Shown piece after piece: positions 51,523 through 59,258 of a stretch of DNA of 64,000 nt. This DNA is from Mesorhizobium sp. 113-3-3. GTDB taxonomy: Bacteria > Pseudomonadota > Alphaproteobacteria > Rhizobiales > Rhizobiaceae. Position 1 is the first letter of the stretch. Each line of letters starts with the position of its first letter. Both the position numbers and the translations under genes were made by a program. The notes beneath the pieces are model-generated. The model ran no database searches, had not been told where the DNA came from, and saw only the letters and a program-made list of their open reading frames with translations. The DNA is taken from assembly GCF_016756495.1 (NCBI RefSeq), contig NZ_AP023243.1, positions 992,001 through 1,056,000 of the forward strand. Reading direction: 5' to 3'.

Positions 51523-52233
51523 TTAAATTCGGACTCCCGCCGGCACCGGCCCCCACTGGTTTTCGCGGCCCTGAGTCGGGATGAGCGCGAAGACCAGGAT
51601 GATCAGGCTGCCGAAGGTCGGGATCAGGATCAGCAGGCAGAGCCAGCCGGTCAGGCCGAGGTCGTGCAGGCGGCGCACGATCATGCCGAGGCTGGGCAGG
51701 AAGGTGGCCAGCAGGAACATGCCGAAAAGCCCGACCGTCATCGCCGGCAGCTCGGCGCTGTCGAAATTGCCTGTCTCGACATCGGCGAAAACGCCGATGC
51801 CCATGACGACCAGCAACGCGATCGTCCAGAACAGACAATAGCCCCAATATTCCTTGCGCCGGGCGCGGCCGGCGAAATTGAAATAGTTCTGGGTCACCCC
51901 ACGCCAGAAATAGGACCAGAGATCGGTGGGCTCGGTCGGCTCGGCGGCCCGGCCGAAATGCTGCGCCTGCGGTGCGACGGCCGCCGGTGCGGGGGCGGCT
52001 TGCGCCGGTGCGGCGCTGGTGCCGGCGTCGGCAGCCGGGCCTGCCGCCTGTGCGGCGATCGCGAAAACATCACGCGCCTGGCCGCCGCCCGGCTGGAACT
52101 CGACCGCCGTGCCCTTTGTCATCGCGGTTTGCCGGCGAAGGTTCTCGCGGGTGAATGTGTAGCGGTTGCCGTCGGCCCCGGTGATGAAGCCGAAACCCTG
52201 GTCCTCGTCATAGTGAAGCACTTCGCCACGCAT
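51523..52233 (-). CDS. Cold-shock-like domain fused to DUF805 membrane protein
   Basis: The 236-residue product joins two parts. Residues 1 to about 62 form a cold-shock/S1-like domain (GEVLHYDEDQGFGFITGADG, KGTAVEFQPGGG); an Ala/Pro-rich linker follows, and residues about 110-236 form a DUF805 membrane domain with NYFNFAGRARRKEYWG at its start, about four hydrophobic helices and LHDLGLTGW. Cold-shock domains bind single-stranded nucleic acid, so this may tether RNA to the membrane (inference). The ATG at 52233 follows AGGGGGG; the frame is open to 52266. It is divergent from the glycosyltransferase gene. Confidence 0.85.
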   Translation of the reverse strand: MRGEVLHYDEDQGFGFITGADGNRYTFTRENLRRQTAMTKGTAVEFQPGGGQARDVFAIAAQAAGPAADAGTSAAPAQAAPAPAAVAPQAQHFGRAAEPTEPTDLWSYFWRGVTQNYFNFAGRARRKEYWGYCLFWTIALLVVMGIGVFADVETGNFDSAELPAMTVGLFGMFLLATFLPSLGMIVRRLHDLGLTGWLCLLILIPTFGSLIILVFALIPTQGRENQWGPVPAGVRI

Positions 52234-52373
52234 CGCCAACCCCCCTTGTCGCCGCGTCCCTGCCAAGGTGACACAGGGCCGAGCCCGCCGGCAAGGCCGT
52301 GCGACATGGCTACCATCTTAGCGGCAAATCGAGCATAACGCTTCACGTGCAGCCGTCTTCGCCAAAGCAGACC

Positions 52374-53798
52374 ATGACAGTCGAGCAATCCGATGCAAGC
52401 GCCGCGACCGCGGATGGGCAGGTCGCATGGCCGCCGAGGCTGGCCCCTGCAGTGGCCGTCGATGCCACAGGGCTGATGTTCTGGCCGCCCGGCAAGGGCC
52501 TGGCGGGTATTCCGCGGGTGGAGAGCTTTCTCGTCAACGCGGCCTTGGCGGATCCCGACCCCGACGTGGAGGTGGTGGCGTTCAGGCCCGGGGAAGGCCG
52601 GTTCCGGCCGCTTGCGCCTTTCGAACAGGACCATGTCGCGGCGGGCGGGATTTCACCGCATCGTGCCAAGCGGTGGCCGGGGAGACGCGCGGCGCTGTCG
52701 CGGGCTTTCGAGGCGGTGCGGCAACAGCCCTGGGACAAGCGTGACGCGGACCGCCATCTGGCCAGGACGGTGACCAATGGCGGCAAGGGGATCGCCTGGC
52801 AGGCGACGCGGCTGTTGATCCGCGCCTATCGCCTTTACCAGCGGGCGCGGATCCGCGTTGGCTTGCGAGAAGATGCCCCAGCCCGGCCGGTCGAGACGGA
52901 GCCAGGCCTTGTGCTGATCAGCCATCACATCCTGACCCAGGAAGACCGGTCCGCCGTTTCGGGCAGCGCCGGCAAGCTTGCCTTCCTGTGCCACGATATC
53001 ATCCCGGCATTGCGCCCTGACCTGCTCGGCTCGAGCGCCGGCGAGCGCCGTTTCGGCTCCGATCTCGAGCAGCTTGTGCGCGCCGGTGCGCCGGCATTCT
53101 GCGCCTCCGACGAGGTCGGCGCGACGCTGAGCGAATATATGCGCAAGGCCGGCATCGGCGCGCCGGTGGTGTACCGCTTTCCGATGCCGTCGATCCTGCA
53201 TGAGACGGCATCGCGCATGGGCGCTACCGCGCGCATCGAGGCCGGCGAGCCGTTCGTGCTCTACTGCTCGACCATCGAAGTGCGCAAGAACCACATATTG
53301 CTGGCGCGGATCTGGCAGCAGGCGCGGGAAGAGGGCGTCAAGCTGCCAAGGCTGGTCTGCGCCGGGCGCTGGGGCTGGATGATCGAGCCGCTGCGCGCCT
53401 ATCTCAAGGCGCATCCCGAGCTGCTCCAGTCGGTCACTTTCACCGGGCTGGTCAGCGACGAGCAGCTCATCCAATATTATCGCAGCGCCACCTTCGGCGT
53501 CTTTCCCTCGCATATAGAGGGCTGGGGCTACGGCGCCTCGGAATGCCTCGATTTCGGCGTTCCGGTCATCGTGTCGACGGCGCCGTCGCTGATCGAGGCG
53601 AGCGGCGGGCTGATGCCGGCAATCGATTCCGAAGACCAGGCCGGCTGGTACGCGGCGATCCGCAGGATGGCGGAGGATCACGCCTGGCGCTCCTCATTGG
53701 CGGAGCGCATCGCCCAAAACCATCGGCCGACGCCGGCGGCCACAAGCTGGGCGGTCATCAAGGCCGGACTGCGGGACAGCGCTGCCCGGCGTCTATAA
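52374..53798 (+). CDS. Glycosyltransferase, GT4-like
   Basis: The roughly 474-residue product has a GT-B layout: an acceptor-side N-terminal half, then FVLYCSTIEVRKNHILLARI and FTGLVSDEQLIQYYRSATFG in the donor domain, and the nucleotide-sugar motif EGWGYGASECLDFGVPVI. This is typical of family 4 transferases that build exopolysaccharide or lipopolysaccharide. No signal or membrane segment is visible. The ATG at 52374 is favoured; a longer frame starts at 52299. No polysaccharide cluster surrounds it, so the product is unknown. Its stop is 3 nt from the end of the convergent helicase gene. Confidence 0.87.
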   Translation: MTVEQSDASAATADGQVAWPPRLAPAVAVDATGLMFWPPGKGLAGIPRVESFLVNAALADPDPDVEVVAFRPGEGRFRPLAPFEQDHVAAGGISPHRAKRWPGRRAALSRAFEAVRQQPWDKRDADRHLARTVTNGGKGIAWQATRLLIRAYRLYQRARIRVGLREDAPARPVETEPGLVLISHHILTQEDRSAVSGSAGKLAFLCHDIIPALRPDLLGSSAGERRFGSDLEQLVRAGAPAFCASDEVGATLSEYMRKAGIGAPVVYRFPMPSILHETASRMGATARIEAGEPFVLYCSTIEVRKNHILLARIWQQAREEGVKLPRLVCAGRWGWMIEPLRAYLKAHPELLQSVTFTGLVSDEQLIQYYRSATFGVFPSHIEGWGYGASECLDFGVPVIVSTAPSLIEASGGLMPAIDSEDQAGWYAAIRRMAEDHAWRSSLAERIAQNHRPTPAATSWAVIKAGLRDSAARRL

Positions 53799-53801
53799 GG
53801 G

Positions 53802-55673
53802 TTACGAAGGCCGCTTCTTCGGCTTCTTGTGCTTCGGCGGGCCGGCATTGTCGAATTTCGGCTTGCCCGGCTTTTTTGCCCACGGCTTTGCCTCATGCGC
53901 GGCTGCCGGCCGCTGGTCGGCGGCCGCAGCCGGCGGCCGCTTCTCGAACTTCCGCTTCGGCGCGTTCGGGTCGAATGGCGCCTTGCCGCGATGCGGCTTC
54001 TTGTCGGGGCTCGGCGGCTGATAGCCGGCGCGCGACAGGTCCGGCGTGCCGTCGAGCCGCTTCACGACGATGTTGCCCTGCAATTTGCGGTCTGGCCCGA
54101 TGGCGGCGAGAAAGCGGTCGGCCCAGTCCTCGGCGATCTGCACGAAGGTCTCCTCCGGCTGCATCTTGATGGCGCCGATCTCGCGCTTCGAGATGCTGCC
54201 GGTGCGGCACAGCATCGGGATCAGCCAGCGCGGCTCGGCATTCTGCCTCCGTCCGACCGACAGCGAGAACCAGACGCTGGCGCCGAAATCGTCGCGGCGG
54301 CTCGGCGCTTCGTCGCGCTGCGCGAACTTTTCGTCCGCCGGTCTTTCACGGGAAGGCGTGAACGGCGCGACGTCCATGAGATCCTCGGGCGCCGAGCGGC
54401 TGGCGCGGCACTGGCGCACGAAGGCGGCCGCCACCTGTTCGGCGCCATGTCGGCTGAGAAGCGCGTCGATGAAGGCGCGTTCGTCATCCTTCACCGGCTC
54501 GTCGAAAGCCGGATCGGCCAGGATGCGCTCGTCGTCACGGCGGATCACGTCGTCGGCCGAGGGCGGGCTTGCCCATGTCGCCTTGAGGCCGGCGTTCTGC
54601 AGCAGCCGCTCGGTGCGCCGGCGGGCGCTGCCCGGCACGATCAGCGCGCTGACGCCCTTGCGCCCGGCGCGGCCGGTGCGGCCGCTGCGGTGCAGCAACG
54701 TTTCGGGATTGGTCGGCAGGTCGGCGTGGATCACCAGTTCGAGGTTGGGCAGGTCGATGCCGCGCGCCGCGACATCGGTGGCGATGCAGACCTTGGCGCG
54801 GCCGTCGCGCATTGCCTGCAGCGCATGGCTGCGCTCGTTCTGGCTGAGCTCGCCCGAAAGGGCGACGACCGAGAAATTGCGGTTGTTGAAGCGCGCGGTC
54901 AGATGATTGACGGCGGCGCGCGTGTTGCAGAACACCAGCGCATTCTTCGCCTCATAGAAACGCAGCACGTTGATGATGGCGTTCTCGCGGTCGGCCTGGG
55001 CGACGTTGAGCGCCCGGTATTCGATGTCGAGATGCTGCTTTTCCTCGCCGGCGGCGGAAATGCGCACGGCATCGCGCTGGTAGCCCTGGGCGAGCGTGGC
55101 GATGGAGCGCGGCACGGTGGCCGAGAACATCAGCGTGCGGCGCTCGGCCGGGGCGGCGTCGAGGATGAATTCGAGGTCTTCGCGAAAACCGAGATCGAGC
55201 ATCTCGTCGGCCTCGTCGAGCACCACGGCCTTCAGCGCCGACATGTCGAGCGAGTTCCGGGTGATGTGGTCGCGCAGGCGGCCGGGCGTGCCGACGACGA
55301 TATGGGCGCCGCGTTCCAGCGCGCGCCGCTCGGTGCGCATGTCCATGCCGCCGACGCAGGACGCCACCGTGGCGCCGGTCGGCTCGTAGAGCCATTCCAG
55401 TTCGCGCGTCACCTGCAGCGCCAGTTCGCGTGTCGGTGCCACCGCCAGCGCCAGCGGCGCTGTCGCTTGGCCGAAACGCTCCGCGCCGTCGAGCAGCGTC
55501 GGCGCCATGGCAAGCCCGAAGGCCACGGTCTTGCCGGAGCCGGTCTGCGCCGAGACCAATGCATCGGCCTGGCCGAGTTCCAGCACCGCCTTCTGCACCG
55601 GCGTCAGTTCGGAATAGCCGCGTTTTTCCAGCGCCTGTGCCAGCGCCGGGACGATACCTTCAAAGTTGGACAT
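53802..55673 (-). CDS. DEAD-box RNA helicase (DeaD/CsdA-like) with DbpA-type RNA-binding domain
   Basis: The 623-residue product has the complete helicase core: Walker A in SAQTGSGKTVAFG, DEAD in VVLDEADEMLDLG, SAT in LMFSATVPRS and the arginine finger in HRSGRTGRAGRKG. Residues about 450-560 contain a DbpA-like RNA-binding domain (ISKREIGAIKMQPEETFVQI). The C-terminal tail is Lys/Pro/Arg-rich (KKPHRGKAPF; PKHKKPKKRPS). The role is expected in ribosome assembly or RNA decay. AAAGAGCGAG precedes the ATG. Confidence 0.93.
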   Translation of the reverse strand: MSNFEGIVPALAQALEKRGYSELTPVQKAVLELGQADALVSAQTGSGKTVAFGLAMAPTLLDGAERFGQATAPLALAVAPTRELALQVTRELEWLYEPTGATVASCVGGMDMRTERRALERGAHIVVGTPGRLRDHITRNSLDMSALKAVVLDEADEMLDLGFREDLEFILDAAPAERRTLMFSATVPRSIATLAQGYQRDAVRISAAGEEKQHLDIEYRALNVAQADRENAIINVLRFYEAKNALVFCNTRAAVNHLTARFNNRNFSVVALSGELSQNERSHALQAMRDGRAKVCIATDVAARGIDLPNLELVIHADLPTNPETLLHRSGRTGRAGRKGVSALIVPGSARRRTERLLQNAGLKATWASPPSADDVIRRDDERILADPAFDEPVKDDERAFIDALLSRHGAEQVAAAFVRQCRASRSAPEDLMDVAPFTPSRERPADEKFAQRDEAPSRRDDFGASVWFSLSVGRRQNAEPRWLIPMLCRTGSISKREIGAIKMQPEETFVQIAEDWADRFLAAIGPDRKLQGNIVVKRLDGTPDLSRAGYQPPSPDKKPHRGKAPFDPNAPKRKFEKRPPAAAADQRPAAAHEAKPWAKKPGKPKFDNAGPPKHKKPKKRPS

Positions 55674-55822
55674 CTCGCTCTTTCGGAATTCAGGGGTCTG
55701 CGCTCATCATGGAGCACGAGCCGGGGCCGGCGCCGTGCCAGCCAAACAATCTTGGCCGTTCGTACTTCCTGCCGCTGCTCTTGTACAGGGCGCGCCATGA
55801 AGGCCATGCGATGCGCCGCCAA

Positions 55823-55850
55823 TTGACTCCTGCCGCAAACCGCGTAAAAG
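55823..55850 (+). promoter_or_regulatory. Candidate promoter of the asd leader transcript
   Basis: TTGACT at 55823-55828 and TAAAAG at 55845-55850, spaced by 16 bp. A start near 55857 would give a leader RNA of about 260 nt before asd. The rest of the 55674-55978 gap holds nothing else I can support. Confidence 0.4.
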
Positions 55851-55978
55851 CCCGCTTCGAACGGGATCGTTTTTCGATGCGCGGCCTTTTGATGGCTCTT
55901 CTTGCATTCGATGCCCCCAGCCTCAATGCGAACCATTGGGCCGGGCGTGTCGGCGCGTCCCCTCGTTCCAGCAAAACC

Positions 55979-56011
55979 ATGGCCAAAAAAACCACCACCA
56001 AAACGGTGTGA
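55979..56011 (+). CDS. Candidate Lys/Thr leader peptide of asd
   Basis: A 10-codon frame encoding MAKKTTTKTV and a TGA stop. Seven consecutive residues are Lys or Thr (3 Lys, 4 Thr), the two main end products reached through aspartate semialdehyde. All three Lys codons are AAA, whereas the neighbouring genes mostly use AAG. Hairpins and a terminator-like stem follow within 75 nt, and asd starts 108 nt downstream. No strong ribosome site precedes the ATG; an in-frame ATG at 55877 would give a 44-residue version. Confidence 0.55.
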   Translation: MAKKTTTKTV

Positions 56012-56031
56012 TTCCCTTGGCCTAACCACCC

Positions 56032-56083
56032 TCTCCCGGGTCCGGCCCGGGGGACGGAACCCGCATTGGCCGGCGGGTTTTCT
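56032..56083 (+). terminator. Candidate attenuator hairpins upstream of asd
   Basis: First stem TCTCCCGGG / CCCGGGGGA (56032-56040 with 56046-56054), second stem AACCCGC / GCGGGTT (56058-56064 with 56073-56079) followed by TTCT. CCGGCC at 56042-56047 can alternatively pair with GGCCGG at 56068-56073, which would disrupt both. This is the arrangement expected of a transcription attenuator, although the T-run is short. Confidence 0.55.
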
Positions 56084-56118
56084 CCAACAAACCAAGCGGA
56101 GAGGGACAGGAGATCTTT

Positions 56119-57153
56119 ATGAGTTTCAAGGTTGCAGTCGTCGGCGCCACGGGCAATGTGGGCCGGGAAATGCTGAACATACTGGAAGAGCGCGGCTTTC
56201 CGGTAAGCGAAGTGGTGGCGCTGGCGTCGCGGCGCAGCCAGGGCACGGAAGTGTCGTTCGGCGACCGCACGCTGAAGGTCCGTACGCTGGACCAGTACGA
56301 TTTTTCCGACACCGACATCTGCATCATGTCGGCCGGCGGCAATGTCTCCAAGGAATGGTCGCCGAAGATCGGCAAGCAAGGCTGCGTCGTCATCGATAAT
56401 TCGTCGGCCTTCCGCTACGACCAGGATGTGCCGCTGATCGTGCCGGAAGTGAACCCGGACGCGATCTCGCTGTTCACGCGCAAGAACATCATCGCCAACC
56501 CGAACTGCTCGACGGCGCAGCTGGTCGTGGCGCTGAAGCCGCTGCACGATTTCGCCACCATCAAGCGCGTCGTCGTCGCCACCTACCAGTCGGTATCGGG
56601 CGCCGGCAAGGAAGGCATGGACGAGCTGTTCACGCAGACCCGCGCGGTGTTCGTCGCCGACCAGGTCGACGTCAAGAAGTTCACCAAGCGCATCGCCTTC
56701 AACGTCATTCCGCATATCGACGTCTTCCTCGACGACGGCTTCACCAAGGAAGAGTGGAAGATGGTCGCCGAGACCAAGAAGATGCTCGATCCCAAGATCA
56801 AGCTGACGGCGACCTGCGTGCGCGTGCCGGTGTTCATCGGCCATTCGGAAGCGGTCAACATCGAGTTCGAGAAGCCGATCACCGCCGACGAGGCACGCGA
56901 CATCCTGCGTGACGCTCCCGGTTGCCAGGTCCTGGACAAGCGCGAGGACGGTGGCTACATCACGCCGCTGGAATCGGCCGGCGAGGACGCCACCTTCATC
57001 TCGCGCATCCGCGAGGATTCGACCGTCGACAACGGCCTGTCGATGTGGGTCGTCTCCGACAATCTGCGCAAGGGCGCGGCGCTGAACGCCGTGCAGATCG
57101 CCGAGCTCTTGGTCGAGCGCGGCCTGATCCAGCCGAAGAAGAAGGCGGCCTGA
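56119..57153 (+). CDS. asd: Aspartate-semialdehyde dehydrogenase
   Basis: The 344-residue product makes L-aspartate semialdehyde from aspartyl phosphate, the branch point to lysine, threonine, methionine and diaminopimelate. Marks are VAVVGATGNVGREML (residues 5-19, NADP binding), IDNSSAFRYDQDVPLIVPEV, and the catalytic Cys130 in NPNCSTAQLVVALKP, with ATYQSVSGAGKEGMDE after it. GGAGATCTTT precedes the ATG. Regulation is probably by the Lys/Thr leader upstream. An intergenic repeat follows. Confidence 0.97.
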   Translation: MSFKVAVVGATGNVGREMLNILEERGFPVSEVVALASRRSQGTEVSFGDRTLKVRTLDQYDFSDTDICIMSAGGNVSKEWSPKIGKQGCVVIDNSSAFRYDQDVPLIVPEVNPDAISLFTRKNIIANPNCSTAQLVVALKPLHDFATIKRVVVATYQSVSGAGKEGMDELFTQTRAVFVADQVDVKKFTKRIAFNVIPHIDVFLDDGFTKEEWKMVAETKKMLDPKIKLTATCVRVPVFIGHSEAVNIEFEKPITADEARDILRDAPGCQVLDKREDGGYITPLESAGEDATFISRIREDSTVDNGLSMWVVSDNLRKGAALNAVQIAELLVERGLIQPKKKAA

Positions 57154-57259
57154 CGGCTGTTATTTTTACGCTCACGGGCCGTATCGCCGCTGCCGCGGCG
57201 GGCCCTCCGCGAGGGCGCCGGGGCAGCCCGCCGTCGCGGGCTCGGCCTTCGGCCGTTAG

Positions 57260-57397
57260 CTCACTTCTCCCCGTTCACGGGGGTGAGAAGTGGTCCGCGA
57301 AGCGGACGGAAAGCCAATTGCTTGGCTTTCCGAACGACGAGCGCCCGGAGCGATAGCGAAGGGCCGGCATGCCGGCGGGGGGATGAGGGGCAGCGCC
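57260..57397. repeat. Rhizobial intergenic repeat, rearranged copy F
   Basis: The right end GGATGAGGGGCAGCGCC and the arm TTCTCCCCGTTCACGGGG belong to the 1228 family, but the left terminus is missing. The middle carries a different insert (GGTCCGCGAAGCGGACGG; AAGCCAATTGCTTGGCTTTC). The stretch 57154-57259 before it is a GC-rich series of small palindromes (GCCGCGGCGGGC; GCCCGCCGTCGCGGGC; GGCCTTCGGCC) and looks like a further mosaic module. Confidence 0.7.
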
Positions 57398-57418
57398 GGC
57401 CTGCGTTGAGAAACGTCT

Positions 57419-57871
57419 ATGAGCGATCCCGCCAAAGTCACGCTGCGCCCAGCCATCGATTCTGACGCCGCTGCCATCGCAAAGCTCATGCGGGCAGCAC
57501 TTGGCACGTTCGCCTGGATGCCGGTCATCCACACGCCGGCCGAGGATCTCGCCTTCATCCGCGACATCGTGCTGCCTCGGCAGCAGGTGACGGTCGCCGA
57601 AACCGGCAAGGAGATAGTCGGCTTCATTGCCGTCAGCGGCGATTGGGTGGACCAGCTCTATCTCGACCCGGCCTGGACAGGACAAGGCATCGGCGGCTGC
57701 TTGTTGAGCGACGCGATCGCTGCGCTGCCGGTCGTAAAACTCCATTGCTTCCAATCCAACACCGGTGCGCGGCGCTTCTATGAGCGCCACGGCTTCCGCG
57801 CAGAGTCGTTTGGCGACGGCACCACCAACGAGGAAGGCCTGCCGGATATTCTGTATGTCCGGCGGCGTTAG
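57419..57871 (+). CDS. GNAT-family acetyltransferase
   Basis: The 150-residue product is a GNAT protein: VTLRPAIDSDAAAIAKLMRA at the start, IVGFIAVSGDWVDQLYLDPA leading to TGQGIGGCLLSDAI (acetyl-CoA loop), and NTGARRFYERHGFRAESFG as motif B. The gene follows a repeat and converges on the decayed toxin gene. Substrate unknown. Confidence 0.88.
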   Translation: MSDPAKVTLRPAIDSDAAAIAKLMRAALGTFAWMPVIHTPAEDLAFIRDIVLPRQQVTVAETGKEIVGFIAVSGDWVDQLYLDPAWTGQGIGGCLLSDAIAALPVVKLHCFQSNTGARRFYERHGFRAESFGDGTTNEEGLPDILYVRRR

Positions 57872-57900
57872 TCTGGCGCTGGCCTGGCTGTCGAAACTGC

Positions 57901-58330
57901 TCAGTCACGCGGTATCCGACGGCTTTGCCCGGCTTCCCAAATGATCTTGAAGCGCTCCACCATCGATGAGAACAGCCGTGGAGGTAGCATGCCGTAGTCG
58001 TAGCGATCGGTATGCGGCACCGGGCGGAGATCGTAGCCCGGCCATGCAAAGCGAATGCCATCGTCAAGCATCACCCCACGAGCGCTCGCCGTCCAGACCG
58101 AGATGGCGTTTGACGGCTGGAGGCAACTCGATCGCCAGAGACGGGTCCGCCGGCGGCAGATGTGTGATCGGCACGACTGTCACGATCACACCGTCGGCGT
58201 CTCGTTCGGAGGCGAGCACGATCACGCAAGGACGGTCCTTGCGCCCCTCTTCCCGTCCGGCTTGATGCTCATGATGCCACAGATAGGCATAGGAGATCAC
58301 AAGGCCGAGCTGTGGATCGGGAAGAGGCAT
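57901..58330 (-). pseudogene. Frameshifted toxin gene (PemK/MazF-like growth inhibitor family)
   Basis: The N-terminal frame (58064-58330) reads LGLVISYAYLWHHEHQAG, DRPCVIVLAS, VTVVPITHLPP and LGLDGERSWGDA before an early stop. Removing one G from the GGGG run at 58074-58077 restores a long frame to 57901 that reads ERSWVMLDDGIRFAWPGYDL, then a conserved-looking RPVP and a C-terminal MLPPRLFSSMVERF. The restored protein matches the layout of plasmid-maintenance toxins paired with Phd antitoxins. It lies 3 nt after the antitoxin gene. It is either a real single-base insertion or a homopolymer sequencing error. Confidence 0.75.
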
Positions 58331-58333
58331 GCC

Positions 58334-58603
58334 TTATTTGGCGTCCATCAAGGCATTGAGATGGTCGTGTTCCGAGGACATGCGGCCACTGGCGATAGCC
58401 TCGATTTCCTCGCGTTGGAGATCCTTGGTCGCAAATGATTTCTGGGCCAGATTCTTGTAGCGCTGCAGATCTTCATACTCGACGGCCGAAACGAAATAAC
58501 CGGTCGGCCGCCCGTGACTCATGACAGCGACAGGCTCGCGTTGCACGATTTCACGGTAGCGGCCGAAGTTGCGAGTGAATTCTGTGGTGGGAACTTCACG
58601 CAT
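58334..58603 (-). CDS. Phd/YefM-type antitoxin
   Basis: The 89-residue product has the Phd/YefM N-terminus, VPTTEFTRNFGRYREIVQRE, then PVAVMSHGRPTGYFVSAVEY, and a helical C-terminus (LQREEIEAIASG) that would bind the toxin. Such proteins repress their own operon and neutralise the toxin. A large palindrome lies just upstream. With its toxin gene frameshifted it may now be an orphan regulator. Confidence 0.85.
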   Translation of the reverse strand: MREVPTTEFTRNFGRYREIVQREPVAVMSHGRPTGYFVSAVEYEDLQRYKNLAQKSFATKDLQREEIEAIASGRMSSEHDHLNALMDAK

Positions 58604-58616
58604 GGTGTTTCATCCT

Positions 58617-58657
58617 AAATTGCGCGATTTACGCGTTAAACGTAATTTACGCAATTT
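58617..58657 (-). promoter_or_regulatory. Operator/promoter of the toxin-antitoxin operon
   Basis: A 41-bp palindromic region with outer arms AAATTGCG / CGCAATTT and an inner inverted pair TTACG / CGTAA around GTTAAA. It lies 14 bp before the antitoxin start. A TTGCGT / TAAATC pair about 17 bp apart on the minus strand lies within it, so antitoxin binding would block the promoter. Confidence 0.7.
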
Positions 58658-58675
58658 GAAGCGCGCTGTCAAAGG

Positions 58676-59083
58676 TCAGTCAACACTCTCCTTGGCCAAC
58701 TCCATCAGCAATTCCATCGCCTCCTCCGCCCGCTCCGCGGGCACGAACAGATGGTCGTGATAAAACGCCGAGACCGGATTGACGCCCATGCCGGCGCCAG
58801 CCAGCCGTGTGGTGATGGCGGCGAGGAAGCCGACGGCTTCCAGCGATGAGTGGATGTTCAGCGTGATCATCCGGCAGCGGAACGAGGCGGCCAGCCCCGC
58901 TGCCTTTGCCGCGTCCTCCGTCACGATCAGCGTCGTGCCCTCGCGCTCGCGAAACAGCATCACGGGGTCGAGGCCATCGGGTTGGGGAACCCCAGGCGCC
59001 AGCGTGGCGAAGACATATGTGTCATCGAGCAATTCCGGCCTCATCGACGCCAGCAATGTCTTCAGATCGGTTTCGCCGGTCAT
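58676..59083 (-). CDS. ACT-like domain protein
   Basis: The 135-residue product contains tandem ACT-like (DUF2241/ACT_7-type) folds: DLKTLLASMRPELLDDTYVF in the first half and ITLNIHSSLEAVGFLAAITT, then GVNPVSAFYHDHLFVPAE in the second. Such proteins bind small ligands, often amino acids. The frame is open to 59356, but the ATG at 59083 follows GCGAGAGAA and starts at the domain border; the longer N-terminus is compositionally random. It is divergent from the bestrophin gene. Confidence 0.8.
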   Translation of the reverse strand: MTGETDLKTLLASMRPELLDDTYVFATLAPGVPQPDGLDPVMLFREREGTTLIVTEDAAKAAGLAASFRCRMITLNIHSSLEAVGFLAAITTRLAGAGMGVNPVSAFYHDHLFVPAERAEEAMELLMELAKESVD

Positions 59084-59258
59084 TTCTCTCGCCTGAACTG
59101 GGATGGGCAACAGGGCTTCTTGATATCCGCAACCCGCACATGCCGATAGTCCGCGCCGCGCACGACATGGCGATGTCGCTGGCGGCCAGGCTTGCGGATC
59201 TGTCGCATCGCACAATAGAGGAGCTGAGGGCCGATGCCGGTCCATGAAAGGTCCGACC

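Noticed and set aside
55690-56844. A 384-codon minus-strand frame across the asd leader and start
   Set aside because: Overlaps asd antisense, has no recognisable domain and would also cross the leader hairpins.
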